A stretch of DNA of 8,027 bases from an uncultured Clostridia bacterium. Its GTDB lineage: Bacteria > Bacillota > Clostridia > Christensenellales > Borkfalkiaceae. The stretch spans positions 1-8,027 of the forward strand of contig CAKQSU010000038.1 of the NCBI GenBank assembly GCA_934273135.1. Reading direction: 5' to 3'. The translations under genes were made by a program, and so were the position numbers. How positions within the stretch are numbered: the stretch's first letter is position 1; the number at the start of each line of letters is the position of its first letter. This document shows, one piece after another, positions 1 through 7,049 of the stretch. Under the pieces are notes generated by a model. It saw nothing but the letters and a program-made list of their open reading frames with translations, did not search any database and was not told where the DNA came from.

Positions 1-1818
1 AACGGGGACGATAACCCCGCAAGCGTTATGTTCGGACACGAGGGCGCAAGGAATTATTCAAACAAAAGCACGCCTTTCCAGGTGTACTACGAAGGCATAT
101 ACTTAGGATACAGATATTACGTAACGAGAGCGCTCACCGACCCGACGTATAAGTACGACGAACACGTTCAATGGTCGTTCGGCTACGGGTTGTCTTACAC
201 CACTTTCGAAAAGCATATTACGGAATGCGTTATAAACCAGGAAGAAGACAAAGTTTCCGTTCAGGTTGCCGTTACAAACACGGGCGACGTCCCCGGAAAG
301 GAAGTGGTCGAGCTTTATTTCAATGCTCCGTATACCGGTTTGGTCGAAAAGCCGTATTACGAGCTTGCAGGATTCCAAAAAACCGACGTTATAAAGCCGG
401 GAGACACCTTCTATGCAAGGGTTGAATTTGCGTTCAGCGATATGGCAAGCTGGTACGGCGATTACGACGGCGGCAAGGGCGCGTATCTTTTGGAAGCGGG
501 CGAATATAAAATTTCTCTCCGCGACAACGTTTGGGATATCGCAAAAGACGAAAACACGTCCGACGCGTTCGTGAACGAACATGCATATACCCTTACGGCG
601 CAAAAGGCGATACAAAAAGATTTGGTGACGGGAAACACCGTCGAAACGAGATTTGCCGACGTGGAATACGGACCAAACGACGACAAGATAGTTTATTTGT
701 CCCGTTCCGATTGGCAAGGAACGTATCCGACGGCAAGCAACGTTAACAGGGTCGCTTCAAGCTCCGTCAAAAATTCAAGCGCGGTAAAATCCTATTCTAA
801 AGACAATCAGATAAGCGATACCGACACGCGCGATTATAATCAAGGCGTTAAAAACGGACTTAAGCTTGCGGACTTTAAAGGCGTGGGCATAAACGGTTCT
901 ATCGAAAAGGACGGTAAAAAGTATACCTATGACGATTTGATCGACCAGATGAGCGTCGACGACATGTGTACTCTCGTAGACAGCAGATTTATGGGTACCG
1001 TTGAAATTAAAAGCGTCGGAAAGCCCGAAATGGGCGACGACGACGGTCCCGCTTCCGTATCTATTTACGGCGTAGGTTATCCGAGCGAGGTTGTTGTGGC
1101 TTCTACTTGGAATCCGGATATGGGATATTTGCTCGGGTACAGTCTCGGCAAGGAAGGCGCGTCGATGGGTATGTCCGGTTGGTATGCACCCGGTCTTAAC
1201 ATTCATCGCGCTGCCCCCGGCGGAAGAAACTTCGAATATTACAGCGAAGACCCGTTGATTTCCGGGCTTATGGGTGCGGCAACCGTTAAGGGCGCGGCAA
1301 AATTCGGCGTTTATACCTACATCAAGCACTTTGCTTTAAACGATCAGGAAACCAACAGAAGAACCGTTCAGGTATGGGCTAACGAACAATCCATGCGTGA
1401 GATTTATCTTAGGGCTTTCGAGATAGTCGTTAAAGAGGGCGGCACGATAGGAATAATGTCGAGCTTCAACTTTGTAGGCACAACCTGGGCGGGCGGCTCG
1501 CACGCGCTTATGACCGAGGTTTTGCGTGACGAATGGGGCTTTGAGGGAGTTGCCGTCACGGACTGGACTAACCCCGGAACGATGCCCGTAAATGCGGGAA
1601 TAAGAGCCGGCAACGACTTGTGGCTCGGCAAGAACTCGGCTTACTCGGCTAAATCGGCTTACAACGAAACGCCCGACGACGTTCATTATCTGTTAAGGGT
1701 TGCTTGCAAGCGCATTTTGTATGCGGCGGCGAACAGCAATGCAGTATGGAATCTGGACGACTATAAGGCTGTCGGAATAGACGACCCGCCTAAGACAAAT
1801 CACGAAGCGATAAAATAA
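1..1818 (+). CDS. Domain-permuted GH3 beta-glycosidase, 5'-truncated
   Basis: The reading frame is open from the first base, so the N-terminus lies outside the window; 605 residues are visible (numbered from nt 1). Order seen: the end of the GH3 C-terminal alpha/beta domain (EGIYLGYRYY, then FGYGLSYTTF at about 60-69), an Fn3-like domain (about 83-176), a low-complexity linker (about 177-305), and the GH3 N-terminal TIM barrel (about 308-585). This reverses the usual order and matches the permuted GH3 class known from Butyrivibrio and Ruminococcus. In the barrel I see DGP (D348), KHFALND (K442) and GFEGVAVTDW, whose Asp (D521, nt 1561-1563) is the expected catalytic nucleophile. The acid/base Glu should lie upstream of the window. 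The family hydrolyses terminal beta-linked sugars such as glucose or xylose from oligosaccharides; the substrate cannot be read from sequence. Location is unknown without the N-terminus. The nearby secreted lipoprotein gene makes an extracellular role possible. Confidence 0.93.
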   Translation, partial: NGDDNPASVMFGHEGARNYSNKSTPFQVYYEGIYLGYRYYVTRALTDPTYKYDEHVQWSFGYGLSYTTFEKHITECVINQEEDKVSVQVAVTNTGDVPGKEVVELYFNAPYTGLVEKPYYELAGFQKTDVIKPGDTFYARVEFAFSDMASWYGDYDGGKGAYLLEAGEYKISLRDNVWDIAKDENTSDAFVNEHAYTLTAQKAIQKDLVTGNTVETRFADVEYGPNDDKIVYLSRSDWQGTYPTASNVNRVASSSVKNSSAVKSYSKDNQISDTDTRDYNQGVKNGLKLADFKGVGINGSIEKDGKKYTYDDLIDQMSVDDMCTLVDSRFMGTVEIKSVGKPEMGDDDGPASVSIYGVGYPSEVVVASTWNPDMGYLLGYSLGKEGASMGMSGWYAPGLNIHRAAPGGRNFEYYSEDPLISGLMGAATVKGAAKFGVYTYIKHFALNDQETNRRTVQVWANEQSMREIYLRAFEIVVKEGGTIGIMSSFNFVGTTWAGGSHALMTEVLRDEWGFEGVAVTDWTNPGTMPVNAGIRAGNDLWLGKNSAYSAKSAYNETPDDVHYLLRVACKRILYAAANSNAVWNLDDYKAVGIDDPPKTNHEAIK

Positions 1819-1823
1819 AAAAA

Positions 1824-1849
1824 GAAGCGGCAACGCCCGTTGCCGCTTC
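1824..1849. terminator. Perfect 11-bp hairpin with T-tract on the minus side only
   Basis: GAAGCGGCAAC and its reverse complement (1824-1834 and 1839-1849) enclose the loop GCCC, 6 nt after the GH3 stop. An A-rich run (about 1812-1823) precedes the stem. On the plus strand the stem is followed by CACAAAAAAAG rather than Ts; read on the minus strand it is followed by a long T-run. By the usual rule it would terminate minus-strand transcripts. On the plus strand it may only be a 3'-stabilising or partly attenuating hairpin between the GH3 and lipoprotein genes. Confidence 0.6.
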
Positions 1850-1876
1850 CACAAAAAAAGATAAAGGTGTAAAATA

Positions 1877-2932
1877 ATGAAAAATTTCAGAAAATTTATA
1901 ATTTTAGCCGTCGGCATGATTCTTTCTGTCTGCTTGCTGTGCGCCTGCGTAGAAACGAACGACGGCTCGCAAAGCGAAGAGTTGCATGTATGCAAGCACG
2001 TTTGCGAAACTTGCGGCAAATGCACGGACGAAGCTTGCACGGACGAGGTTTGCAAGGACAAGTGTAAAGGACATACGCCCGTCGAAAAGACGTATAATCT
2101 GAAAGTTATGTCCTTTAACCTCGACCAGGGCAACGGCTCAAACGCGGCTATGAACAAAAAGGTTTACGAAAAAATCGTAGACGAGCTTCCCGACCTTCTC
2201 GGCGTTCAGGAGGAAACCCCCGAATGGAGAAGTTATCTCGAAAAAGTTTTGCAACCGGAGGGATATGCGCGCGTAGGAAAATTCCGCGCGACCGACCCGA
2301 GCCACGCCTATTACGGGTTCAAAGAGGCTTCGTCCGTTTACTACAACGTCGATAGGTTTACGCTTGTGGAAGAAGGTACTTTCTGGCTGTCCGACACGCC
2401 CGAAACGGAAGGCTCGGTTGCGACTTCCTGGAGCAGCAAAGCCCTTTTCCCGAGAGTATGCACTTATGTCGTTGTCAAGGACAAAAAATCCGACAAGCAG
2501 TTTGCTTACTTTAATACGCATTTCAGTTACGAAGACGCGGCGTTAAGGTATAAGAGCGCGGAACTCATTGTTTCAAGAATACAGGCGAAAGGCATTCCCG
2601 CATTCTTTTCGGGAGACTTGAACTATGCTTCCAACGAAGAAACGGACACCTATAACCTCATTACCGCCAAAATGGACGATTCCCGCGTCAAAGCCGAATC
2701 TACGATGAACGGCAACACCTTCCACGCGTACGGTTACGGACCGGGCGAACTTGCGGGCGACGGCGACGTGACAAAAACCGTGCCTATCGACTATATTTTC
2801 TCTACGAAAGGCGATTTTGAAGTTGCTTCGTTCAGAATATTAAAGGTCGAAGGCAGAAAAGGCGTTCCCGAAGATTATTATTCCGACCATTTTTCGATAG
2901 TGGCGCAATACAGCTATAAAGTCGGCGCATAA
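1877..2932 (+). CDS. Secreted lipoprotein with endonuclease/exonuclease/phosphatase (EEP) domain
   Basis: 351 residues. ATG 1877 is preceded by AAAGGTG (1863-1869) at 7-nt spacing. Residues 1-24 form a lipoprotein signal: a basic start, a hydrophobic core, and the lipobox LCAC with Cys24 as the lipidated residue. Residues 37-66 are a Cys/His-rich linker (C39, C43, C46, C49, C54, C59, C63; H37, H41, H66). Residues about 73-349 are an EEP (DNase I-like) domain with its signature residues present: SFN (N81), GVQE (E112, metal ligand), NTH (H215), GDLN (D247, N249) and SDH (D337, catalytic H338). The family cleaves phosphodiester or phosphomonoester bonds in nucleic acids, sphingolipids or inositol phosphates. 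The natural substrate is not visible here; an extracellular nuclease or phosphodiesterase anchored to the membrane is the simplest reading. It lies 58 nt after the GH3 gene with no clear promoter between, so co-transcription is likely. Confidence 0.9.
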   Translation: MKNFRKFIILAVGMILSVCLLCACVETNDGSQSEELHVCKHVCETCGKCTDEACTDEVCKDKCKGHTPVEKTYNLKVMSFNLDQGNGSNAAMNKKVYEKIVDELPDLLGVQEETPEWRSYLEKVLQPEGYARVGKFRATDPSHAYYGFKEASSVYYNVDRFTLVEEGTFWLSDTPETEGSVATSWSSKALFPRVCTYVVVKDKKSDKQFAYFNTHFSYEDAALRYKSAELIVSRIQAKGIPAFFSGDLNYASNEETDTYNLITAKMDDSRVKAESTMNGNTFHAYGYGPGELAGDGDVTKTVPIDYIFSTKGDFEVASFRILKVEGRKGVPEDYYSDHFSIVAQYSYKVGA

Positions 2933-2959
2933 AGCCGTCTTGCGTAAATAAAATCATTG

Positions 2960-3007
2960 AAAAAAAACACGCCTTGCCGAATTTTTTCGGACGGGCGTGC
3001 TTTTTTT
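2960..3007. terminator. Bidirectional intrinsic terminator between convergent genes
   Basis: An imperfect hairpin, left arm CACGCCTTGCCGA (2968-2980) and right arm TCGGACGGGCGTG (2987-2999), with loop ATTTTT. It has seven Ts after it (3001-3007) and eight As before it (2960-2967), so each strand has a stem followed by a T-run. It can end the plus-strand EEP lipoprotein transcript and the minus-strand copA transcript. Confidence 0.9.
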
Positions 3008-3041
3008 GCGTTTTTTTAACGGGGCGGTGAAAAGGGTTAAG

Positions 3042-3245
3042 TCAGTCTATAACTTCGTAATCGGCGGCTTTTATCGCTTCCTTTATTTCCGTTAAGGTGG
3101 CGGGCGAAGTAAATTCCACGGTTACTTTGCCGCTCGTATGGTCGGCTTTTACCGCCGTAACGCCCGAGACGGCTTTAACTTTTTTTTCGACGGTCGCTTC
3201 GCAGTGACCGCACATCATGCCTTTTACGTTTAAAATTTCTTTCAT
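3042..3245 (-). CDS. Possible free CopZ-like copper chaperone from an internal start in copA
   Basis: The last 67 codons of copA, in the same frame, begin with an ATG (3245-3243) preceded by a near-ideal GGAGG Shine-Dalgarno (3251-3255) at 5-nt spacing. The product would be a complete small HMA domain: MKEILNVKGMMCGHC with metal-binding C12 and C15, then the remaining beta-alpha-beta-beta-alpha-beta fold. That is the size and shape of a CopZ chaperone, which hands Cu(I) to CopA. The start sits exactly at the domain boundary, after a flexible linker. The sequence shows a good initiation site. Whether it is used is an inference; it may instead be a relic of a former separate copZ gene fused by loss of a stop codon. 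Confidence 0.45.
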   Translation of the reverse strand: MKEILNVKGMMCGHCEATVEKKVKAVSGVTAVKADHTSGKVTVEFTSPATLTEIKEAIKAADYEVID

Positions 3246-5615
3246 AATATCCTCCGTCGGCTGTGTTTTTGCAGCCGAATTTTTTGTTTCTTGTATTTTA
3301 TAGGTTTCGCCCGAGCCGCCGTAAGAATCATCGCAAACATCTCCGCAAGCCGCTTTTTCTTGTTTATGAAGAGAGGCGAGTGCGTCGGGTTTTACGAGGT
3401 TGAGCCTTAACGCGTTAGAAACCACGAACACGCTCGACAAGCTCATTGCCGCCGCCGCAAACATCGGGCTTAATGACCAGCCTATCGCGGCGAACGCGCC
3501 CGCGGCTATCGGGATTCCGATTATATTATATATGAACGCCCAGAACAAATTTTCTTTGACGTTAAGTATCGTGCGCTTAGAGAGTTTGAATGCGAAAAGG
3601 AGCGAAGACAAATCGTTCATGACGACTACTTCCGCCGCGTCCACGGCAACGAACGACCCCGAAGAAACCGCAACGCCTACGTCCGCCGCCGAGAGCGCGG
3701 GCGCGTCGTTTACGCCGTCCCCGACCATTGCCGTTAAGGCGTTTTCTTTGAGTTTTGCGACCGCGTTTTGTTTGTCCTCGGGCAGAACGTCCGATATTAC
3801 GTTCTCTTTTCTTATGCCGACGAGAGAGGCTATCGCAAGCGCAGTCGCGCGGTTGTCGCCCGTGAGCATGTAGACGTTTACGCCGTAAGAAGAAAGTTTT
3901 GAGATAACTTCTTTCGCTTCCTTTTTGGGTTTATCTGCTACGGCGATTATTCCGGCAAGCGTGCCGTCCAAGGCAAAGTAAAGCGGCGTTTTGCCTTCGG
4001 CTGCAAGTTTTTCCGCAACGCTTTCATACTCTTTTATATCCACGTTTTCGCCTGCCATGAGTTTGGCGTTTCCCGCGATAATCGACTTATTGCCCCACTT
4101 TGCTTTCAGTCCCGAGCCGGTAAGCTCGGTAAAATCGCTCAAAACAATATCGCTTTCGGGCAAGCTTTCGGCAACGGCTTTTGCAAGCGGGTGTTTTGAA
4201 AGAGATTCTATCGCCACGGCGATTTTTTGCAAAAGTTCTTTATTCGAGAAAGCGGGGATAACGTCCGTCACGGCGGGCTTGCCGTAAGTTATGGTTCCGG
4301 TTTTATCTAAAACGACGTTTTTGCACTTACCCAAAACTTCGAGCGAAGTCGCCGTTTTAAAGAGTACGCCGTGTTTCGCGCCTACGCCGCCGCCGACCAT
4401 TATCGCAACGGGCGTGGCTAAGCCGAGCGCGCAAGGACACGATATAACGAGTACCGCGACCGCTTTTGTAAGAGCATCGGAAACGCCTTGACCGATTATG
4501 AGCCAAACCAAAAAGGTTAAGAGGGCGACGCCCATTACCGCGGGAACGAACACGCCCGATACCTTGTCGGCGATTTTTGCAATCGGGGCTTTGGTGAGCG
4601 AAACGTTTTTAACCGTTTCTACTATTCTGTTTATAGTCGAATCGTTGCCGACTCTCGTGGCTTTTGCCGTGATATAGCCGTTCATATTGACGGTTGAAGA
4701 ATAAATTTCATCGCCGACGGTCTTGTCCGAAGGGATACTTTCACCCGTTAAGTTAGCTTGATTTATCGCCGCGCCGCCGCTTATTATAACGCCGTCAACG
4801 GGGATTGCGTCACCCGTTTTAACAACGAAAACATCGCCCTCGCGCACCTCGCTAATCGGCACGGTTACTTCAACGCCGTCTTTTAAAATAACCGCCGTTT
4901 CGGGCATAAGCGAGAGGAGAGAATCTATCGCGTCCGTCGTTCTGCCTTTTGAAAGGCTTTCTAAGAATTTGCCGAGGGTTATTAGCGTTACAATCATCGC
5001 CGCGCCTTCAAAGTAAAGTTCGTGCATTAAGTGCATCGAATGCTCCGTCATATCTGCGGGCGGCGTTACGCCTATGCGCACGGTGGTGACTACACTGTAA
5101 ATAAAGCTTGCGCCCGCGCCGATTGTTACGAGCGCGTCCATGTTCGGCGAAAGAGATATTAAGCTTTTTACGCCGCTTATGAAGAACTTTTTGTTGATTA
5201 TGAGTATTGCAAGCGTTAAAATTGCTTGATAGAGGGCAAAGGCAAGCAAGTGTTTCTCGGGGGATAAAAACGGCGGGAGAGGCGCGCCGAGCATACTGCC
5301 CATCGAAACGTACATGAGAGGGACTAAGAGGGCAAGGCTTAAAATAAGCCGCGTTAAAAGTTTTTTTGTTTCGGGCAGAAAGCGGGAAGTTCTTTTTTCG
5401 TCAACCGCTTTTTTTGCCGTGTAGCCCGCGCCGACGACCGCCGCGATTATGGATTTTTCGCTTGCAGGTTCGCCGTACTCCACCTGCATTTCTCCTAAAA
5501 TAAGATTGACTGCGACGCTTTTTACGCCGCTTACCTTGCTTACGGCTTTTTCTACGCGCGCGCTGCACGCCGCGCAGCTCATTCCGCCGACCTTGAATTT
5601 TTCTTTGACTGGCAT
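3042..5615 (-). CDS. copA: Cu(I)-exporting P1B-type ATPase with N- and C-terminal HMA domains
   Basis: 857 residues. I choose ATG 5615 because GAGGAG lies 5 nt upstream; the longer in-frame start at 5672 falls at or before the predicted transcription start. The enzyme exports cytoplasmic Cu(I) using ATP. Domains: HMA 1 with MSCAAC (C14, C17); eight membrane segments at about 86-105, 122-141, 159-178, 200-219, 355-374, 382-411, 690-709 and 716-736; actuator TGES (290-293); ion-site CPC (C393, C395); phosphorylated DKTGT (D437); HP (475-476); TGDN (585-588); GDGVNDAP (632-639). Tyr-Asn in TM7 (696-697) and MxxSS in TM8 (M724, S727, S728) are the Cu(I) subclass signature. The loop before TM4 is Met/His-rich (about 189-198). 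A flexible linker with a CxxxC (about 755-790) leads to a second HMA with MMCGHC (C802, C805) at 791-857. A C-terminal HMA in addition to the N-terminal one is the unusual feature. No copper regulator gene is visible nearby. Confidence 0.97.
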   Translation of the reverse strand: MPVKEKFKVGGMSCAACSARVEKAVSKVSGVKSVAVNLILGEMQVEYGEPASEKSIIAAVVGAGYTAKKAVDEKRTSRFLPETKKLLTRLILSLALLVPLMYVSMGSMLGAPLPPFLSPEKHLLAFALYQAILTLAILIINKKFFISGVKSLISLSPNMDALVTIGAGASFIYSVVTTVRIGVTPPADMTEHSMHLMHELYFEGAAMIVTLITLGKFLESLSKGRTTDAIDSLLSLMPETAVILKDGVEVTVPISEVREGDVFVVKTGDAIPVDGVIISGGAAINQANLTGESIPSDKTVGDEIYSSTVNMNGYITAKATRVGNDSTINRIVETVKNVSLTKAPIAKIADKVSGVFVPAVMGVALLTFLVWLIIGQGVSDALTKAVAVLVISCPCALGLATPVAIMVGGGVGAKHGVLFKTATSLEVLGKCKNVVLDKTGTITYGKPAVTDVIPAFSNKELLQKIAVAIESLSKHPLAKAVAESLPESDIVLSDFTELTGSGLKAKWGNKSIIAGNAKLMAGENVDIKEYESVAEKLAAEGKTPLYFALDGTLAGIIAVADKPKKEAKEVISKLSSYGVNVYMLTGDNRATALAIASLVGIRKENVISDVLPEDKQNAVAKLKENALTAMVGDGVNDAPALSAADVGVAVSSGSFVAVDAAEVVVMNDLSSLLFAFKLSKRTILNVKENLFWAFIYNIIGIPIAAGAFAAIGWSLSPMFAAAAMSLSSVFVVSNALRLNLVKPDALASLHKQEKAACGDVCDDSYGGSGETYKIQETKNSAAKTQPTEDIMKEILNVKGMMCGHCEATVEKKVKAVSGVTAVKADHTSGKVTVEFTSPATLTEIKEAIKAADYEVID
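3251..3255 (-). promoter_or_regulatory. Internal Shine-Dalgarno GGAGG within copA
   Basis: The minus strand reads GGAGGATATTATG, placing a 5-base anti-SD match 5 nt before the in-frame ATG that opens the C-terminal HMA domain. It is at least as strong as the ribosome binding site of copA itself (GAGGAG, 5-nt spacing). Confidence 0.6.
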
Positions 5616-5677
5616 TTTTACTCCTCGTATCGCGCCGATAAGACGCAATATGAATTTTCTATCACATTTCAATTGCT

Positions 5678-5705
5678 ATTATACCACGTTTTTCATTATT
5701 GTAAA
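5678..5705 (-). promoter_or_regulatory. copA sigma-A promoter
   Basis: On the minus strand, -35 TTTACA (5705-5700) and -10 TATAAT (5683-5678) are 16 nt apart, with one mismatch to consensus in total. The predicted start of transcription is near 5671, leaving a leader of about 55 nt before ATG 5615. I see no CopY box (TACAnnTGTA) or obvious CsoR-type GC-rich palindrome here. Confidence 0.8.
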
Positions 5706-5733
5706 GCAAAACGGAGCAAAAATATTTGCAAAA
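5706..5733 (+). repeat. Three GCAAAA direct repeats between divergent promoters
   Basis: GCAAAA occurs at 5706-5711, 5716-5721 and 5728-5733, at 10- and 12-nt intervals, close to one helical turn. The last two copies flank a short palindrome (GCAAA, AATA, TTTGC at 5716-5729). The array starts beside the copA -35 box and covers the -35 box of the NUDIX gene. It could be a regulator site or phased A-tract bending, or chance in an A-rich region. Confidence 0.35.
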
Positions 5734-5755
5734 ACAAAAATTTTCATGATATACT
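5726..5755 (+). promoter_or_regulatory. Probable promoter of the NUDIX gene
   Basis: -35 TTGCAA (5726-5731) and -10 TATACT (5750-5755) are separated by 18 nt. The -10 is close to consensus and the -35 is moderate. The leader is about 35 nt, ending in the ribosome binding site GAGGTG (5785-5790). Confidence 0.6.
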
Positions 5756-5795
5756 TATAACGAACGAAAATTATGCTTTGTAACGAGGTGAATTT

Positions 5796-6383
5796 ATGGC
5801 AGAATACGTAATGACGGTCCCCGCCGGGCTTTTGAAAAAAACTTTCGGCGAGAATGCTCAACGGCTGATAAAAACGGACGAAAAAAAGTTCATAGATTTT
5901 GTAGAAAGCCACGCGGAATATCTTTTGAGAAGCGTTGCGGAAGAAGACGAAAGCAAAAAGCAGATTATAGCGTACCTTTTGATACGCTACGGAGACAAAG
6001 TGTTTATGACGAAAAGACTTAAAGCGCAAAGCGAAGCGCGGCTTCACGATCGCCGCTCCGTCGGTATAGGCGGACATGTCAACACGACCGACGGCAGCGA
6101 ACATGCCGTTCTCTCCGGGCTTAAAAGGGAACTTCACGAAGAAGTTCTTATTCCCGACGATTATGAGATGAAATTCCTCGGAATAATCAACGACGATTCG
6201 ACTTCCGTCGGCAGAGTGCATACGGGGCTTTGTTATGAAATAATATTGCCCGTTCCTTCTTGCGAAATACTCGAAAAGGAAAAAATGGTGGGCGAATGGG
6301 CGGACGAAGTGAGAGTCAAAGAGGTTTTCGACAGCTTTGAAAATTGGTCTAAGATAGTATTGAATACCGTTTTCGATTATTAA
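5796..6383 (+). CDS. NUDIX hydrolase (predicted MutT-family phosphoesterase)
   Basis: 195 residues. ATG 5796 has GAGGTG (5785-5790) 5 nt upstream. The NUDIX fold lies at about residues 55-175. The box shows GIGGHV (G92, G93) and the metal-binding core RELHEE (R111, E112, L113, E115, E116). It departs from the consensus G-x5-E-x7-REUxEExGU: the glycine-to-glutamate segment is longer, one extra residue precedes R111, and the last Gly is Leu118. The Mg2+-binding Glu residues remain, so an active enzyme is expected. The family cleaves nucleoside diphosphates linked to another group; the exact substrate is not predictable. The N-terminal 50 residues form an acidic/basic helical extension found in longer MutT-like phosphoesterases. 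It resembles, from memory, the COG4112 group. It is a single-gene unit with its own promoter and terminator, divergent from copA. No functional link to copper is evident. Confidence 0.88.
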   Translation: MAEYVMTVPAGLLKKTFGENAQRLIKTDEKKFIDFVESHAEYLLRSVAEEDESKKQIIAYLLIRYGDKVFMTKRLKAQSEARLHDRRSVGIGGHVNTTDGSEHAVLSGLKRELHEEVLIPDDYEMKFLGIINDDSTSVGRVHTGLCYEIILPVPSCEILEKEKMVGEWADEVRVKEVFDSFENWSKIVLNTVFDY

Positions 6384-6389
6384 AACGAC

Positions 6390-6421
6390 AAAGGGTTACG
6401 CTTTTCTGCGTAACCCTTTTT
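6390..6421 (+). terminator. Intrinsic terminator of the NUDIX gene
   Basis: A perfect 12-bp stem, AAAGGGTTACGC (6390-6401) with its complement at 6408-6419, and loop TTTTCT. Five Ts span the end of the stem and beyond (6417-6421). It begins 6 nt after the stop. On the minus strand the T-tract is interrupted, but the hairpin may also stop the convergent membrane-protein operon. Confidence 0.9.
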
Positions 6422-6458
6422 AACAAAAGTTAATCTATAAGTTGATTATTCGGCTTTT

Positions 6459-7049
6459 TCAGTTGAGCAAAGCCCTTAAAGCTTTGAAGGCGTTTTCGGT
6501 TTTTACTTTGCCGCCGTCGGTGGAGTATTCGCCGGAATTAGGGGTCAGTTTGCTTACGCACACAATAAACGGATCGCCGTTGAAAACCATAAAGCGTTTT
6601 AAGAGGTTTATGCCGTCGTCGTGACTGTAAACGACTATCCCGTAGTTTTCGCCGTTCTTTTTGGAAAGCTTGAAGTCGCCTTCTATCCGATAAGTTTTTA
6701 ATAGCTCCGGCGTTATCGGTACAAACAGATTTGCGCAATCGATGTTTATAAGACATTTTTCGGGGATAATAACGAGGTCGGCGGAAAAGAACGACGCATG
6801 TATGGGCTTAGGGAATACGTCTTTTTCGTTTTTGCAAACGGTAAGATATGTATCCACGTTCGTTTCCGCGGTGATTTTCTTTTTCAATTGTTGGGTTTCC
6901 GTCGATTCGGCGTACATAAACACGGTGATTTTTTCGCTTGAACGATTGTCGAACGCAAAAACGTAGATAAGCCCCCAAACGATGACGGAGAAAAGAAACA
7001 TCGGCGCAACCCATCTCGCGCAAACTAAAAGCGTGTGTTTTCTATTCAT
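6459..7049 (-). CDS. Single-pass membrane protein of unknown function
   Basis: 196 residues. I choose ATG 7049 over the longer open frame to 7193 because GGAGG (7060-7056) lies 6 nt upstream and the extra N-terminal residues overlap the previous gene without resembling a domain. A short basic start (MNRKH) is followed by one hydrophobic helix (about 13-32) and an extracytoplasmic domain of about 160 residues. I do not recognise the family. The alternation of a beta-strand (ITVFMYAES), a helix, another strand (ADLVIIPEK) and a segment near FVPIT is loosely like one lobe of a periplasmic-binding-protein fold; this is a weak inference. The start overlaps the end of the upstream gene by 8 nt, so translation is probably coupled and the two proteins may act together. 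The C-terminus is basic and ends KALRALLN. Confidence 0.75.
   Translation of the reverse strand: MNRKHTLLVCARWVAPMFLFSVIVWGLIYVFAFDNRSSEKITVFMYAESTETQQLKKKITAETNVDTYLTVCKNEKDVFPKPIHASFFSADLVIIPEKCLINIDCANLFVPITPELLKTYRIEGDFKLSKKNGENYGIVVYSHDDGINLLKRFMVFNGDPFIVCVSKLTPNSGEYSTDGGKVKTENAFKALRALLN

Noticed and set aside
103..1686. Long minus-strand open frames opposite the GH3 gene
   Set aside because: They mirror codon bias of the real plus-strand gene and show no domain, signal or start site.
3400..4491. Open frames on the plus strand opposite copA
   Set aside because: They are antisense shadows of the strongly supported copA frame, with no ribosome binding sites or recognisable motifs.
5616..5672. 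Longer CopA start at 5672 adding 19 residues
   Set aside because: It lies at or upstream of the predicted transcription start from TATAAT (5683-5678), whereas ATG 5615 has GAGGAG at 5-nt spacing and begins directly before the HMA domain.
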